Positions 1-12,600 of a stretch of 64,000 nucleotides of DNA are shown one piece after another (positions within the stretch are counted from its first letter, which is position 1; every line of letters begins with the position of its first letter). The translations under genes and the position numbers were made by a program. This DNA is from Metellina segmentata (lineage: Eukaryota; Arthropoda; Arachnida; Araneae; Tetragnathidae): NCBI GenBank assembly GCA_947359465.1, contig OX375876.1, positions 82,978,359-83,042,358 on the forward strand, given 5' to 3'. The notes under the pieces are model-generated. The model had not been told where the DNA came from, searched no databases, and saw only the letters and a list, made by a program, of their open reading frames with translations.

Positions 1-530
1 CTTTTTCATGTCTACCAAAAGCAACATATCAGGGGACACTAATTTATTACATGATACAATTGAAAGTAAACTGCATTTAAGAAACATTTCATGCATTTTT
101 AAAATCAAATATGCATCCAATTAATTTTATGCCATTTCCACAAGAAAAAAATTAAGCCTATAAACATGAAAAAAAAATATATATTGTCAAGCAAGGAAAA
201 ATGTAGACGAGAAGATCTTTTGCATTTAAAATTAACAACATAAACACAATACAAATTTTTATTATACATTATGTATCAAATGCCCCCAAAAGTCATGACT
301 TTTACGACAGAAAACTACTTTTGAAGGAAATTTAAAACACTATGTTTTTAGAGTCAAGTACAATCCTTACAAAGTTTGTAAAATTCATAGCTTTTCCTTT
401 AAATCAATAGCTGTAAGATGTATTCACTAATTTATAATCATAATGTCATAAGTGCCACAGCATTGATGGTAATAAAATCATAAATCTATACATAGATTTA
501 CTGAAAACAGTGAAATATGATTAATCTTAC
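1..530. other. Intron sequence of PiT
   Basis: AT-rich sequence following the last visible exon on the minus strand. No exon-like stretch or element recognised. Confidence 0.8.
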
Positions 531-643
531 CTTACATCATTGGCACCATGTGCAAAAGAAGCAAAGATTGCAGTTAAAATCTGCAATGATGAAAATATTT
601 TGGAAGTTTCAGGACAATCCATACTCATTGGTGGCTCTTTATC
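531..643 (-). CDS. PiT: PiT exon opening the second signature repeat (residues 317-354)
   Basis: Acceptor TTTAATGTAG|GAT, donor GTAAG|GTAAGATT. Encodes [20 protein letters not shown] and [17 protein letters not shown] plus two bases of the next codon. QILTAxFxSFAHGxNDV is diagnostic of PiT. The exon ends in phase 2; the rest of the protein must lie below base 1. Confidence 0.95.
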
Positions 644-3600
644 CTACATTAAAGATTTAAATATAAAACAAACATCAAAATCTCAGGTACAATGAACTAA
701 AATACTTATTGGAAGACAATGTTTAAATTTAATGTGACATAGTATGCAAGATGTTTTAAAACTTATAAAAATACAAGATCTAAATAATTTAGAATAGTTT
801 ATTGAATTATTACTTATTTTGATGGAACAGGAAGTATACAAAACTATGGTATCTAGACCATATTTTGCATTTTGAACTTATTTAAATATAGTTAAATGTC
901 ATTTTAAATAGACATTCAAGGAATAATAAAAAAAAATAATAATAAAAAAAAAACAGTTTATTTACTAAACAGTTGTTAGTTTATTACCAACAGTTTAACT
1001 TTATTTACTAAAGCAATAAAAATTAAGATTTATAATTTAGTAAATTAATACATCTCTTAACTTTTGAAATATGTTTAGCATCATAAAAATACAATCGACT
1101 AATTAAACAGCTGTGATAAAATGTTTATGAAAAATAATTCAGCTAAATGAAGACATAGAATACAAAACAAAACCCAGGATAACATTGGATTTATAATTGA
1201 AAAGCAAAAGTGGTGTATTGGCTACTAATTTAAAAAAAAAAGCAACTAGTATAAAATTAAAGAAAAAACAACTGAAGCTATACAACATAATATATAAAAT
1301 ATTTGAATAAGATATGTAACTATTATTTAAAAAAAAGTTTGGAACTATAATCAACTTGAACTTTAAATACATTCATGTTTGAGGAATCTTTAATGTTTAG
1401 TTAAATTTTCAAACAGCTTAGATGAAGTTTATATTTTTCTTATGCAGAAAAATACCAATACTGACAAAAAAATAGCAACCCTTTTAAAAGTAACTCAATA
1501 GTAAGTATTAAAAAGATGTTTGATGCATCAAAATTTTTTCAATCAAACCTGTGCACCACTAAGTCATGGCAGTCACATGATAAATGTAAATTAGAATGCC
1601 TTTTAACAACAGGAATTAGTGAAGTTCTTACTCTCTTTAACCTATTCTCTTCAAATAAAATCCTTGACATTTTGATTTCTTATTTAGATATCTACAGGGT
1701 CCTTGCATAACGGAAAATAATGCTTCACAACATGAATTAGGAACAGTTAATTTTGAAGTGGAATAATGTGACTAGATTTTTAATGTGAACCTATCAAATA
1801 TCGATATTTAAAAAACACAAGAAAATTGTAAACTGACAAGCATTTTATCAGGACAGTTAACTTCATATTTAAAAAAGTAATTTGTCTAAAATGGATGAAA
1901 AATTCAATAACTTGACAGTTATAAAATTGGACTTGACATTTTATAGTTATATAAACAATTTCGAAACAAAGATATTGAAGAAAAACACATACTATACTGA
2001 TGCTTTTTCATACATAAAATAAATGACTTTGTTCTTTGTTACATCAATATCTGTCAGCTTATTATATGCAAAATAATAAAATCCTGAATACAAAGGAACC
2101 GCTATTGTCTTTAAAAAAATATATTAAGAACATTTATAGTGAAATTACTGTAACTGTTCATCATGATAAAACTATGAACTTTCATTATCACTTTCTTATT
2201 TTTTTTGCCAATTAACTTCCTTTTACATTGAAGAAACACTCTTTTAAACTTCTGTATGAAATATCATTCAATATCTTCATGCTTTAAGAAAACTTGAGAA
2301 AATAAGTTCTGAAAAACAATATTCCAATCTACACAGCATCATTGGTATAAAAGGAAAAAATGTGAACACTAAATTTGATGTTCCAGGAATTGTGGTGAAC
2401 TTTACAGAAAGTTTTTTTAATCATGTTACATTATTAATTATTTTTATAAGTAGGGCACTTTTCTGTTGTTGTAACTATTTTTCAAAGCCAGGTAGGGTTT
2501 TACTCTTAGTTACATCAATATCTCTATTTAAATATATCCATAGCATTTCCATATAATACAAATATTTTAAAACATTTATTTTAACCTCTCCTAATAGATA
2601 CACCTACATACAGCTTCTTTAGACATAAATTTGTTTGCAGATGTTAATTATAAAGTAATCTGCTTCAAAAATTAGCTTAAACCAAACAAATTGAATGCAT
2701 TTACAAATTTTTAAAATTTCTAGTTAGAAGTAATAAAAAAAAAAAGGCAAAGGTTCATGTGGTTGAGGTACATGGTAATTGTAATGTAATATAGTAACTA
2801 GAAAAATTACTAACTGTATACAGGATGCAAATATATCTAGTGAGACTAAGCGTATTTCACTATTTGCTATAAAGCTGCAATAAAAAGTGAAGATCTGATG
2901 TCATTTCAGAATGGTTGGCATATCTGCAAATACCACTGTTATAACTATATTTACTGCTTCCTTCAAGCATGTAAAGATAAAGCTTGTTTATAGCTCTTTA
3001 GTCAATGTCAGCTTATTGTGGTGAGAATCGGTACCGATCAAAACGAGTAGTTTCCTACCGTCAAAGAAACTGGGATGTAGTTGTAGTGATCTGGCAACAC
3101 TGCTCGTGCACTTTTGCACAATTGGATCAGCAGATTTGGATCACCTGTCACAATCACCACTGACCAAGGTCAGAATTTTGAGTCTCATCTTTTCAGAGGA
3201 TTAACAAACATCCTAGGATCACACAGAATCCATTCTTCCTCTTACCACCCACAATCAAATGGGATGATTGAGAGATTACATAGGCATTTAAAAGGCGCTA
3301 TCAGAGCTCACGAAAATCCCAAATGGACAGCCGTTTTACCAATCGTTTTACTAGGCTTACGATCAGCCGTTAAGAATGACCTAAATGCTACTAGCGCTCA
3401 ACTTGTGTATAGTACTACCTTACGTTTACCATCCGATTTATTATCTAACGAATCATACAAACAACCCATTACACCCAGTTATGTGTCCAATTTAATTTCA
3501 GTGATGCGTAAACTTAATCCAGTATCTTCACCATCACACGGCAATAGTCAAGTCTTTGTAAACAAGTAACTGAAAGATTGCTCTCATGTGTTTTTACGAA

Positions 3601-6600
3601 TCGACAATATTCATCCTTCTTTAACATCTCCCTATTCAGGACCTCATCTGGTTATAGTTCGCAATGACAAGAATTTTGTACTAGATCTGAATGGCAAAAA
3701 GACCACTGTCTCAATTGATAGACTAAAACCTGCTTTCGAGCTCAATGATGACTTTAAATCTTCAAAAATGCCTGTAATACCACCATCTGTTCAAATCACT
3801 GAGAAAAATAGCAATCCTGTTAAAAGAATAGTGATCAGATCTGGACGAAAGGTACACTTTCCTAAAAAGTTTGTTCAGTACATTGCATAAACATGCTCGA
3901 TTGTGCTCATAATTTTCTTTTTCAATTGTATTTTTCTTGTGTACTAACAATCGTTCCCTTGTCACTGGGGGGATACTCTGTAGTGATCTGGCAACACTGC
4001 TACCAGCAAGGGGACATCAGCAGTTGACGTCACTTTCCTCCAAGGCTCTCACACTCTGTTAGCCAATGAGAGGGCAGCGGAGGAATACGTTGTGGTAATA
4101 AAAGAGACTAGAATGTTCGACCGCAGTCTCGCAGTTCACCCAGCATGTTTATTGTCGTGTCTTTATTGTGCTGTTAAAGTTTTAATAAAATACTTATTTT
4201 ATGAGATTGAATCGTTATAAGAATACGCACGCAACATCACCTTATACTCATGGGAAAAAAACAAGCAATTCCCTTTATTTCGAGCACAGTTCATAGTAAA
4301 ACAAAATTCAAAGATATTCAATAGGGAATAACCTCCTCTAAAAATTCTATTGCAAAAAATATTGCATAAAGGGGCATTTTCATATAAAATATTGCACAAA
4401 CATAATTTCTACTGGCAGCACCATGTTTTGATCAGATTCTGCATCTTTAAATTAGTAAATTCTCCTTATGCTAATTTTATGCATTTGAATTTATAGAATA
4501 CATTAGTCCCTGTGAAACGCCATCTTTGAATTGTCTGTATTGTTCAAATTGATTGAATGTAGAGATGTGGTTCATTTACCCCCACAAACTGTACATTAAT
4601 TGGCACAATGTTTCGATCATAACTTATCAATGATATTCTAATTTTGGATAATTATACCTGATTTTGATGTGGGGAAAGAATGCAACAAAGAAAGAAGAAG
4701 GGCTTTTTGCTTCAAGGGAAACATTTTACATGTTTATGTCATTAGGAAACTTTTAAGCCCTTTTTCTGGATTGGGTTCAGAGATTATGAATTTTATTATA
4801 CAACAATTTAACACAAAACAGCAGAATTACTCAATCACATGATAAATACAAAAAAGCACTTTTAGTTTGGCATTTTATGCATACATATATAAGCACCCAT
4901 TTAAAAAATATACAAGTTATACATTGAAAACAAATTATTAAAACAAGCTCAACATTATTTGTTTCATATATTACCAAAAATGCCGAAAAACGCAATAGAG
5001 TATAATTGTTTTTCCTTTAAATGAAATTCAGTTGGTTGGTGGATTGAAATACCAAATACCATTCAAATCTTCTACTTACATTGCACTTCAATTAGATCTC
5101 TTCAGGTGGAATTATTACATGTATCAATAAAAACATTTATCCAAAATTTGTAGACAGTATATTTTCTTTGAGAAATTTAAAAGCTTTTATATTTTTAAGA
5201 TTTTTTGCAAAATCACTCAGAAAATTTTTTTTAAATAAATCCCACACAATTTATTTATTTATTAGTACTTAAAAACACGTCCCTCAAACTTTTCATGTGT
5301 GAACGATTAATTTCATTTTTACATTTTGAAGTAATAATTCAATAAATTAAATAGTAAGAATCAAACAAAGAGCACAATATTTTTCAAACTAAATTTAAAA
5401 GTATTAACCATGAAAAAGTACATAATCTTGCAACTTAAGGTTTTGTAAAATTCTTTATTTTTATTCTACGCCCAGCGCAAGGCCTTTTGGCCATACGCTG
5501 TCTTGCCGTCCAATATAGAGAATAAAGTCCCTGGGGAGAAGTATCCCAGGTGTCAATGTCCTATAAATTAGAGCACTCCGCAAGGTGTTGTCTGTTCATA
5601 AGACCATCGCAACAAAGCGGACAGATCGGGGAGGTAGCCACACAAATCCTAAGTAGGTGCTGTTGGAGGTAGTCATGTCCGGTTAACAAGCTGAAACAGG
5701 CCACTTCCATCCCTCTTGGTAGATCAGTAGGGATTCTTCCCTTATTACTCAATAGGCAATCCCAACTCCTTCCCTGTATATCCCTCTGATACTGCAGTTT
5801 TCTTTGTTTCTTAAACTGAGATTTTATGCAAGTCCTGCAGTTCCGCAAAGGGAGAGGTGGAGAAGGTAGAGGCAGGGAGAGGGCTGATTTAGGTTTTGTA
5901 AAAAATAACATTTTGTATATACCTTTATAATGACCAGGACTGTATTTTGGATCTTTTATCCATTTCAATACGATAAATATTATTTGAGTGAGTGCAAACA
6001 TGTTTCATAAAAACTAGTTTCAATGCCTTTTGTTAGGGTAATTTCATACTTTTTCTCAAGACATTTTACTACTTTCAAGCCATTATTTTGCTTATTTTAG
6101 TGTTTTGAACAAATCAGGTATTTTTGAATGAATTTTCTTAAAACAATATTTTTTCCATCTCAGAAAAATTTGGCTCATTATTTTTCTTACATGGAATAAC
6201 TTGACCCGTTGTGGAATTTCAGGAGACTTAGTTACAGTTTATCTAAAGTGCACTCCTTTGATTTCAGTAGAAGAGAAAATGCTTTCAACTTACAAACCAG
6301 CAAAATAAAATGTTCAATTCAAAACATAAAAGGATTTACATAACAAATATCTATTTTTTATTTCTAAACTAGTTATAACAATACTTTTTGATTGCATGCA
6401 CTCAAACTAAAAATACTTTAGTGTATAGACTTCTTATATTCTTAACTTACAATTTTTTTATTTAGATCTTCCTCTATTGCAGAAACAGATGTATTAATAC
6501 TTGTAGTCATATCTAAGCTATAACTACTTGATACCTTTCCCAAAGGAATTTCACGTCCTGTTGAACAAATTAAAAACATCTCATTTTTTGTACACATACA

Positions 6601-9600
6601 ACAATTTCAAAAGTGGCAGTTATTATGTAGCATGTAACACAATTAGGGAACTTACTAAAAATTATGCATAAACAAGTCTTTTACTGAACAGTTTTCGATA
6701 AAAATAACTTACCATTTCCTTCAAATGCTAAATTTTCAATTTCTGGATATGAAATCTTTGAAGGTGCTAAGAGAACAAATAAGATGCTCATATTTCCGAC
6801 GATAGTACAAATTTTAAAACACATAGACAGTTGAATATGTATCCATAAAAATTATAAACAAAATTACGTTTTCTGAAACAAAACACTGGAATTACTAGTT
6901 AGGTGAACAGCTAAAATTTGTGCAACTTGAATTACAATTTTAACAAAGGAACTGCTCAGTAGTCATTTATCTTTTATAACAAACACACTATGGAAAACAC
7001 AAACAACCTTTTTTTAGTATTATTTTTACAGTTCCTAAATATAGGTTGCAACCAAGTGTGAAAAATTCAATAAGATTTGGTTGGTCAGTAAATTTGGCTT
7101 GTTACCCTTCCAGATTTAGTCCAGCAGATATTTGGACTGTAGGATCCACTGATTGAAGTGGATATAAAACCACTACATGCATCGAGACCAAAATTACAGC
7201 CCAGGACTTGGTTTGGATAGATTTATGGTACAATAGCTAGAATGGCTATGTTGTGACAAGCAGTGTTTAATATTAAAAAAGGTGCAAAGCAGTATACATT
7301 TTAAAATTAAACTATAAAATCAATATTTAAAAGAAATTAAAATATATTAACTCCAGGGTTGGTAAAAACCAAGCTCGCCTGAGTTATTTTGGGTATTCGT
7401 ACACACGTGTACAATATTATTCGATTTTCTTCGTCTCTTTATGTCTGAAATACAAAAATATAAATTCCCTCCATTTTTTAAATTTAAAAAAAAAAGGGAA
7501 AAAAAAAGAAGCTAAGTTTGGTTGAATAGTTTTATGCCCTAAAGGCAAGGGTGTAGCAAGAAAACATTTCTTTTTGGAGGGAGAGAACGCATTGTGATCA
7601 CATTTCTTTAGGGTTTTTTTCCTTTGCCGAGGACCCTCCTCCTCCTGGAAAGCTTGTTAAACAAAATGCACATAAACAAAACAGGCAGATTCATCTAATA
7701 ATTTTTGCAGACAAAGTAACTTTCTTTTGAACAGTTGAATTTACAATGCAATTGCATAATTCTTTTTCCAGTGCACTAAAATTATCACAGCAGTCAATGC
7801 TGCACAAGTCAAAGAACGCATGCAAATTTTGAAGACTGGCCACTGCAGATTTTGATGCCACAAATTGTCTATTTGCTTCAACTTCAATGTCTTCCTCTTC
7901 GGAATCATCAGAAGTATTTTGTAACACTGCTCCAATGATGTCATCGTCTGTTTGTTGTGCTTCAATTTCTATGTTGCAATCGCTATTAACAATCGGCAAA
8001 AGTAGCACCACCATCCAAAATTCTTTTCCCTGTAAATTTTTTACACAAGGAACTTATTTAAGGATCAGGCTCAGAAATGAAATCATTCCCCAAGTCCCCC
8101 TAAAAACCTGCATGTTTCCAGCAGTTTTGGATGGTTTTCGATTTAACTAAACGCCAGGCATCATGTGAAAATTGGCAATTGTCGTCAACAATTGGGTGAA
8201 AAAAAGAGGGTTTTTGGGTCCTCGCCAGAATCCAAAATTTCGCAGTATCTGACATTCATGTTCCAATACTTTGCTATATGCAATCTTTTTAACACTACTT
8301 AATATTGCTGTTCCAAAAGGACTGAAAAAAAAGTCGTAAAAACTGATATTTCGCTGTATCTGAGCTCGCAATAAGTGGGCTCGACTGTATTGGCTTTTTA
8401 ATTTGAAAACATCATGGAAAACCTTAGAATGTACTGTCTTATGGTACAAATATTTTTGGAATTGGTTAATAAATAAACTCGATGCAATTAGAAGCTGATC
8501 ATACAAATTTCGGAATTTTTACATTGTAATTTCGGTTCCAAAACTATCATATCTACAGCTTAATACTATTAGTTTTAAAATTTGAAAGTACCCACATGAA
8601 AGCTTAAAACTTATTCTTTCTTGTGGTACAATTATTTTTATATTTGGTTTATAAATAAATTCGATGCAATAAAAGTAAAATTTAAAAATTTTCGGTAAAG
8701 CTTCTCTGCAGAGATGAAAGGCTACGATTATTTTTTTTAATTTGGCTGTTGAAACTCACTGTGACATCATGGCCAGGAAAATCCATAGGTGGTTGCTGAA
8801 ATCTGAATTCTCATTTGATTTCATCGGTTCTTTTATTATTTAATCAAAATTCTCCAGTGTGAAATCTTGTTTTTTTTTCCTGGGACACATGTTTGCAATA
8901 ATTTTTTGTTGTTGTTTTTGATTTGAGACACGGCTTTGCAGTGCTCTTTTAAGAGCATAACTTTCTTTTTTCTTTCACTTCAAGACTTTTTAAAAGTATA
9001 GTGATAGTTAATTTTTATCATTGATAGTTGGTTTATTACTGTTTAATTTGGTATAGTTAGTTTTTTACCATTTTAGTTTTGATTTACGTTTGTCGGAATC
9101 AACGAGGCCTACTTTTAATTTTGTATCGCTTCTGCAATTTTATTATTTTTTGCTTTTTTTGTTAGTTTTAAGACTGAATTAATTTCACAATTAATGCAAT
9201 TTTTTGTTAGTTACTGTTTAATTTCGTATAGTTAATTTTTATTAATAATTTTTGGTTTATTGTTGTTTAATTTGGTGTAGTTAATTTTTATCATTTTGGT
9301 CTTGATTTACATTTGTCAGAATCAACAAGGCTTACTCTTGATTTTGAAAATTTTAAATGTCGTTTGAAACTTATTAGTGCAGCTGATCAAACAAAAACCT
9401 TGTCTGAAGAAAGAATTGAAGACAATTTCCAGTTCGCCTTGCGTTGACAATGAACAAGTCATAAGGTCAGATTTCTGAACGTGTAGGTATTTACATTGAA
9501 AGTCCCATATTTGCACATGGTCAACTATATTTTGCTCAGTCGAGATGTGTGTCTGCTGAAAACATTAAGATCTTTGTAAAAGATGGGGAAAAAAGATACA

Positions 9601-12600
9601 TAATATAGTGTATAAGGAAATATTGCATTAAAGTTATATTTCACAACTTAGAACTCCAAAATAAGTCCCTATTTCATCATGGTCATCCAAGCGTCAATTC
9701 CTGTTCATTTCTCTTTCAGGGAAGGAATGAGATGACATACACATGTCATGTTGGGTTGTGTGTAGGGGCCTTGATTTCTTAAACATTTCATTTTCTCTTT
9801 CAGGGAAAGAATAAGCCGAAACGCACATGTCATGTTGGGACTGATTCCTTAGAATTCAAACTTGTGCAGCAAGCAAGCCTTTATTTCGAGTTGGTTTGCG
9901 AAGCTAAAACACATTCACACTTGACCTCCCCAAGACGTTTTTGAAAGGAGTGTTGGTATGCGAAGCATACCAAATAGGAATACGTAGCAATCACCAGGGA
10001 TTGGAGAGCGTCAGTGAGCAGAGGCCATAGTTAAGTAAAGTAAAAGTTTTAAGCAACCTTTGAAAAAAAGTAATCCACTTTTAAGCTTCAGATTTAAGGG
10101 CATACAAAAACTGATATACATAAGACTATACATGTGAAGACAGAACCGTATTGCCTACCCATCTAACACTGAAAGGGGTTGAAATACTTCCTTGAGGCGA
10201 TGGAACACAACACTTAAGGGAGAAAAGGATTGATCCTACCGACGGCAGAGTCTTCAGACCTTCTGGGTGAGCAAGTCTAGATGGTACCTGCGTGGTCGAA
10301 CTTACGTTCTTCTAACTTGTGATACCTTTGTGGTTCAACATTTGAAAGTCGAGATCTTTGTGGTTCAACGTACGTCCTCAGTGCACTTAATCCTGAATTT
10401 CTACTGTCAACGGTGTACCATCCTCTGTGGATGTAATTGTGTCAGAACACTGCACGTTTACAAACTATTAGTCCAGGGCTCTAAATACCCGGGTGCACAT
10501 GAAAATAAAATTGTGCACCTAATTTTTTTTCGCTAGGTGCACGCAATGCACCTAACGTTAAAAAAAAGGGAAGGGGGAACGTGTTTTATGTTATTTTGAT
10601 GTTTGAACAAAATATTAGTATCGACCTCTCTTGCTCGAAAGGAACGTAATTAAAATTCCTAATTACACACTATGCGAAAACAAAATTGCTGGGCCGTAAC
10701 GGGTTTATATAGGAGGAAGGTTTACTTGTGTCACTGCCAACAGAACTTTCCGATGATCGAAAAAATTTTCAGGTGGCTCTGTTGAAGTAACTGTCGCGAC
10801 AGCCGTACTCCGTAGAAGGGAGAATTTCGATTTTTAAATATTTTTATTTACTATCTACTATGAACCTATATAAACATACCCAACTAATAAAGTAGGTTAC
10901 ATTACATATATACTCTAAAATTTCTGTTTTTTTTTAGGTGTACTTATAATATAATATGTGCACCTAATTTAAAAACTTAGGTGCACAAGTTGCACCTGTA
11001 TTAAAAAATCTATTTCGAGACCTGTATTAGTCCTATATGGAGACGTAATTGTGAACTCATATCAACATCCATTATTAATTGTAATCTTAATAAATTTATT
11101 ATTTTACAATGAGGAAATTACTCAAAAAGACAATCACAAGCAATCGTTCCTGTTCCCATCCAAGTGTTCACCTTATATACATATGTGCAATTATTTAGTA
11201 AACAAAGATTATTTTCTTTTTTACATGCCGATTAATGTATTAACGTTTTGGCACAAGTAAAAAAAAAAAAAAAAATGCTTGCAACCTGTTACCAAACATA
11301 TGAAAAGCTATTCCAACAATTAAAAAACAATGCACTGACACTTCATATCAATATAATAGCTTTAATTTAATTCAAATTTGCCAGAGACCTAAACATTAAA
11401 AAAAAAACTCTAAACTAATCATTACTTATCAGTTATTGATGAAAAATATTTCAAAAGTGTACTCACAAAACCATTTACATTAAATCTCTACAATTATAAA
11501 AGGAAGTATTTGTCTGTATGTTTGTTTTCTGCATGCAAAGTCCTGACAAATCTATGACACTAATAGTAATGGGATTTGGCACACAGGTAGTCCGAATTTT
11601 TTGTAACTTTTTATTCACAGTGAATTTTAAAATTTAATCTAGAACATTTTTAAATGAATTTAATCATTATTGTATGCAACAGCATAGAAGATTAAATTCT
11701 AAATTGATTTTTTTTTCTCGTTTGTTTTTATTTTGCACAGAGGAATGACTTTCCAGCAGATGATAAAAAGCAAATAAACTTTTAACTGGAGTTATTTAGT
11801 TATTTTTTCTATCTCCTAGACCGTTAAAGATAGTCAACGGATTTGAAATCTGCGGAAAATTTCACTTTAGATCAAAACCTAAAAATATGTATTTCTTTAA
11901 ATAAATAAAAAAATTTAATTTAATATATTTTATATTTTTGCAAGAGATTGTGACTCAATGTCAACCTTCAAGATAAAAAATAAACAGATTACATTTCCTG
12001 CCCTTATGATTTCAACAAAAGAAAGCAAAATAAAAATACTACTTTGGCTGGCATTGTTTATGTTATTTTTGGTAAAATCGGGATTGCTAAATCTAGATTA
12101 AAAATTTCAACGGATTTGAAATCTGCGGAAAATTTTGTACCAGATTAACCTTATTCGTTTAATTTTCTTTTAGCAGATAATTTTTTAATTAAATATTTAT
12201 ATTTTCACAAGAGATTGTGACGTCATGCCGAATTCCCATTTGGTTTACGAAGCTAACCAATACCATGTGCAACTCTGTTATGACTGTTACCCAACTTGTG
12301 AAGCAAACCAGTTAATAATATTCACCACTTGGTTTGCAAAGCAAACCAAATTGAAATTTGCAGGGAATTCATTCCAAAAGACTACAAATTTCCATTTGGT
12401 TTGCGCAAAATGGGCAACACCATGATGGCTATTATCTAATTTGACAATGACAAGGTCATCACGGCATTGCCCATAATGTTGGACCATAGTACATAATATT
12501 CATAATTTGGTTTGCGAAGCAAACCAACATCATGGACAATGCCATGATGGCTGTTATCCAAGAGGCTACGAATCCCGAACTTTGCTCCACAAACCAAATG

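Larger units (their letters stand above)
3082..4293 (+). mobile_element. Internally deleted gypsy-type LTR retrotransposon
   Basis: The first 23 bp of a 5' LTR (3082-3104) are joined directly to the integrase region, which is followed by a polypurine run (GGGGGGAT) and a complete 3' LTR from 3979. Both LTRs start TGTAGTGATCTGGCAACACT. If the 3' LTR ends at CA (4292-4293), the element is flanked by TAGT on both sides (3078-3081 and 4294-4297), a 4-bp duplication usual for gypsy-type elements. Gag, protease, reverse transcriptase, RNase H and the N-terminal part of integrase are missing, so this copy cannot move by itself. The 3' end is my best fit and less certain than the 5' end. Confidence 0.8.

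Noticed and set aside
3105..3890. Domesticated host integrase gene
   Set aside because: In-frame stop, missing first catalytic residue and direct continuity with the LTR point to a dead element.
7691..8014. Possible extra PiT loop exon
   Set aside because: The stretch has no phase-compatible acceptor and donor pair and resembles a Tigger transposase tail.
8147..8506. 119-codon minus-strand open frame
   Set aside because: It runs across the terminal sequence of the Tigger-like element and the tandem repeat; no protein similarity.
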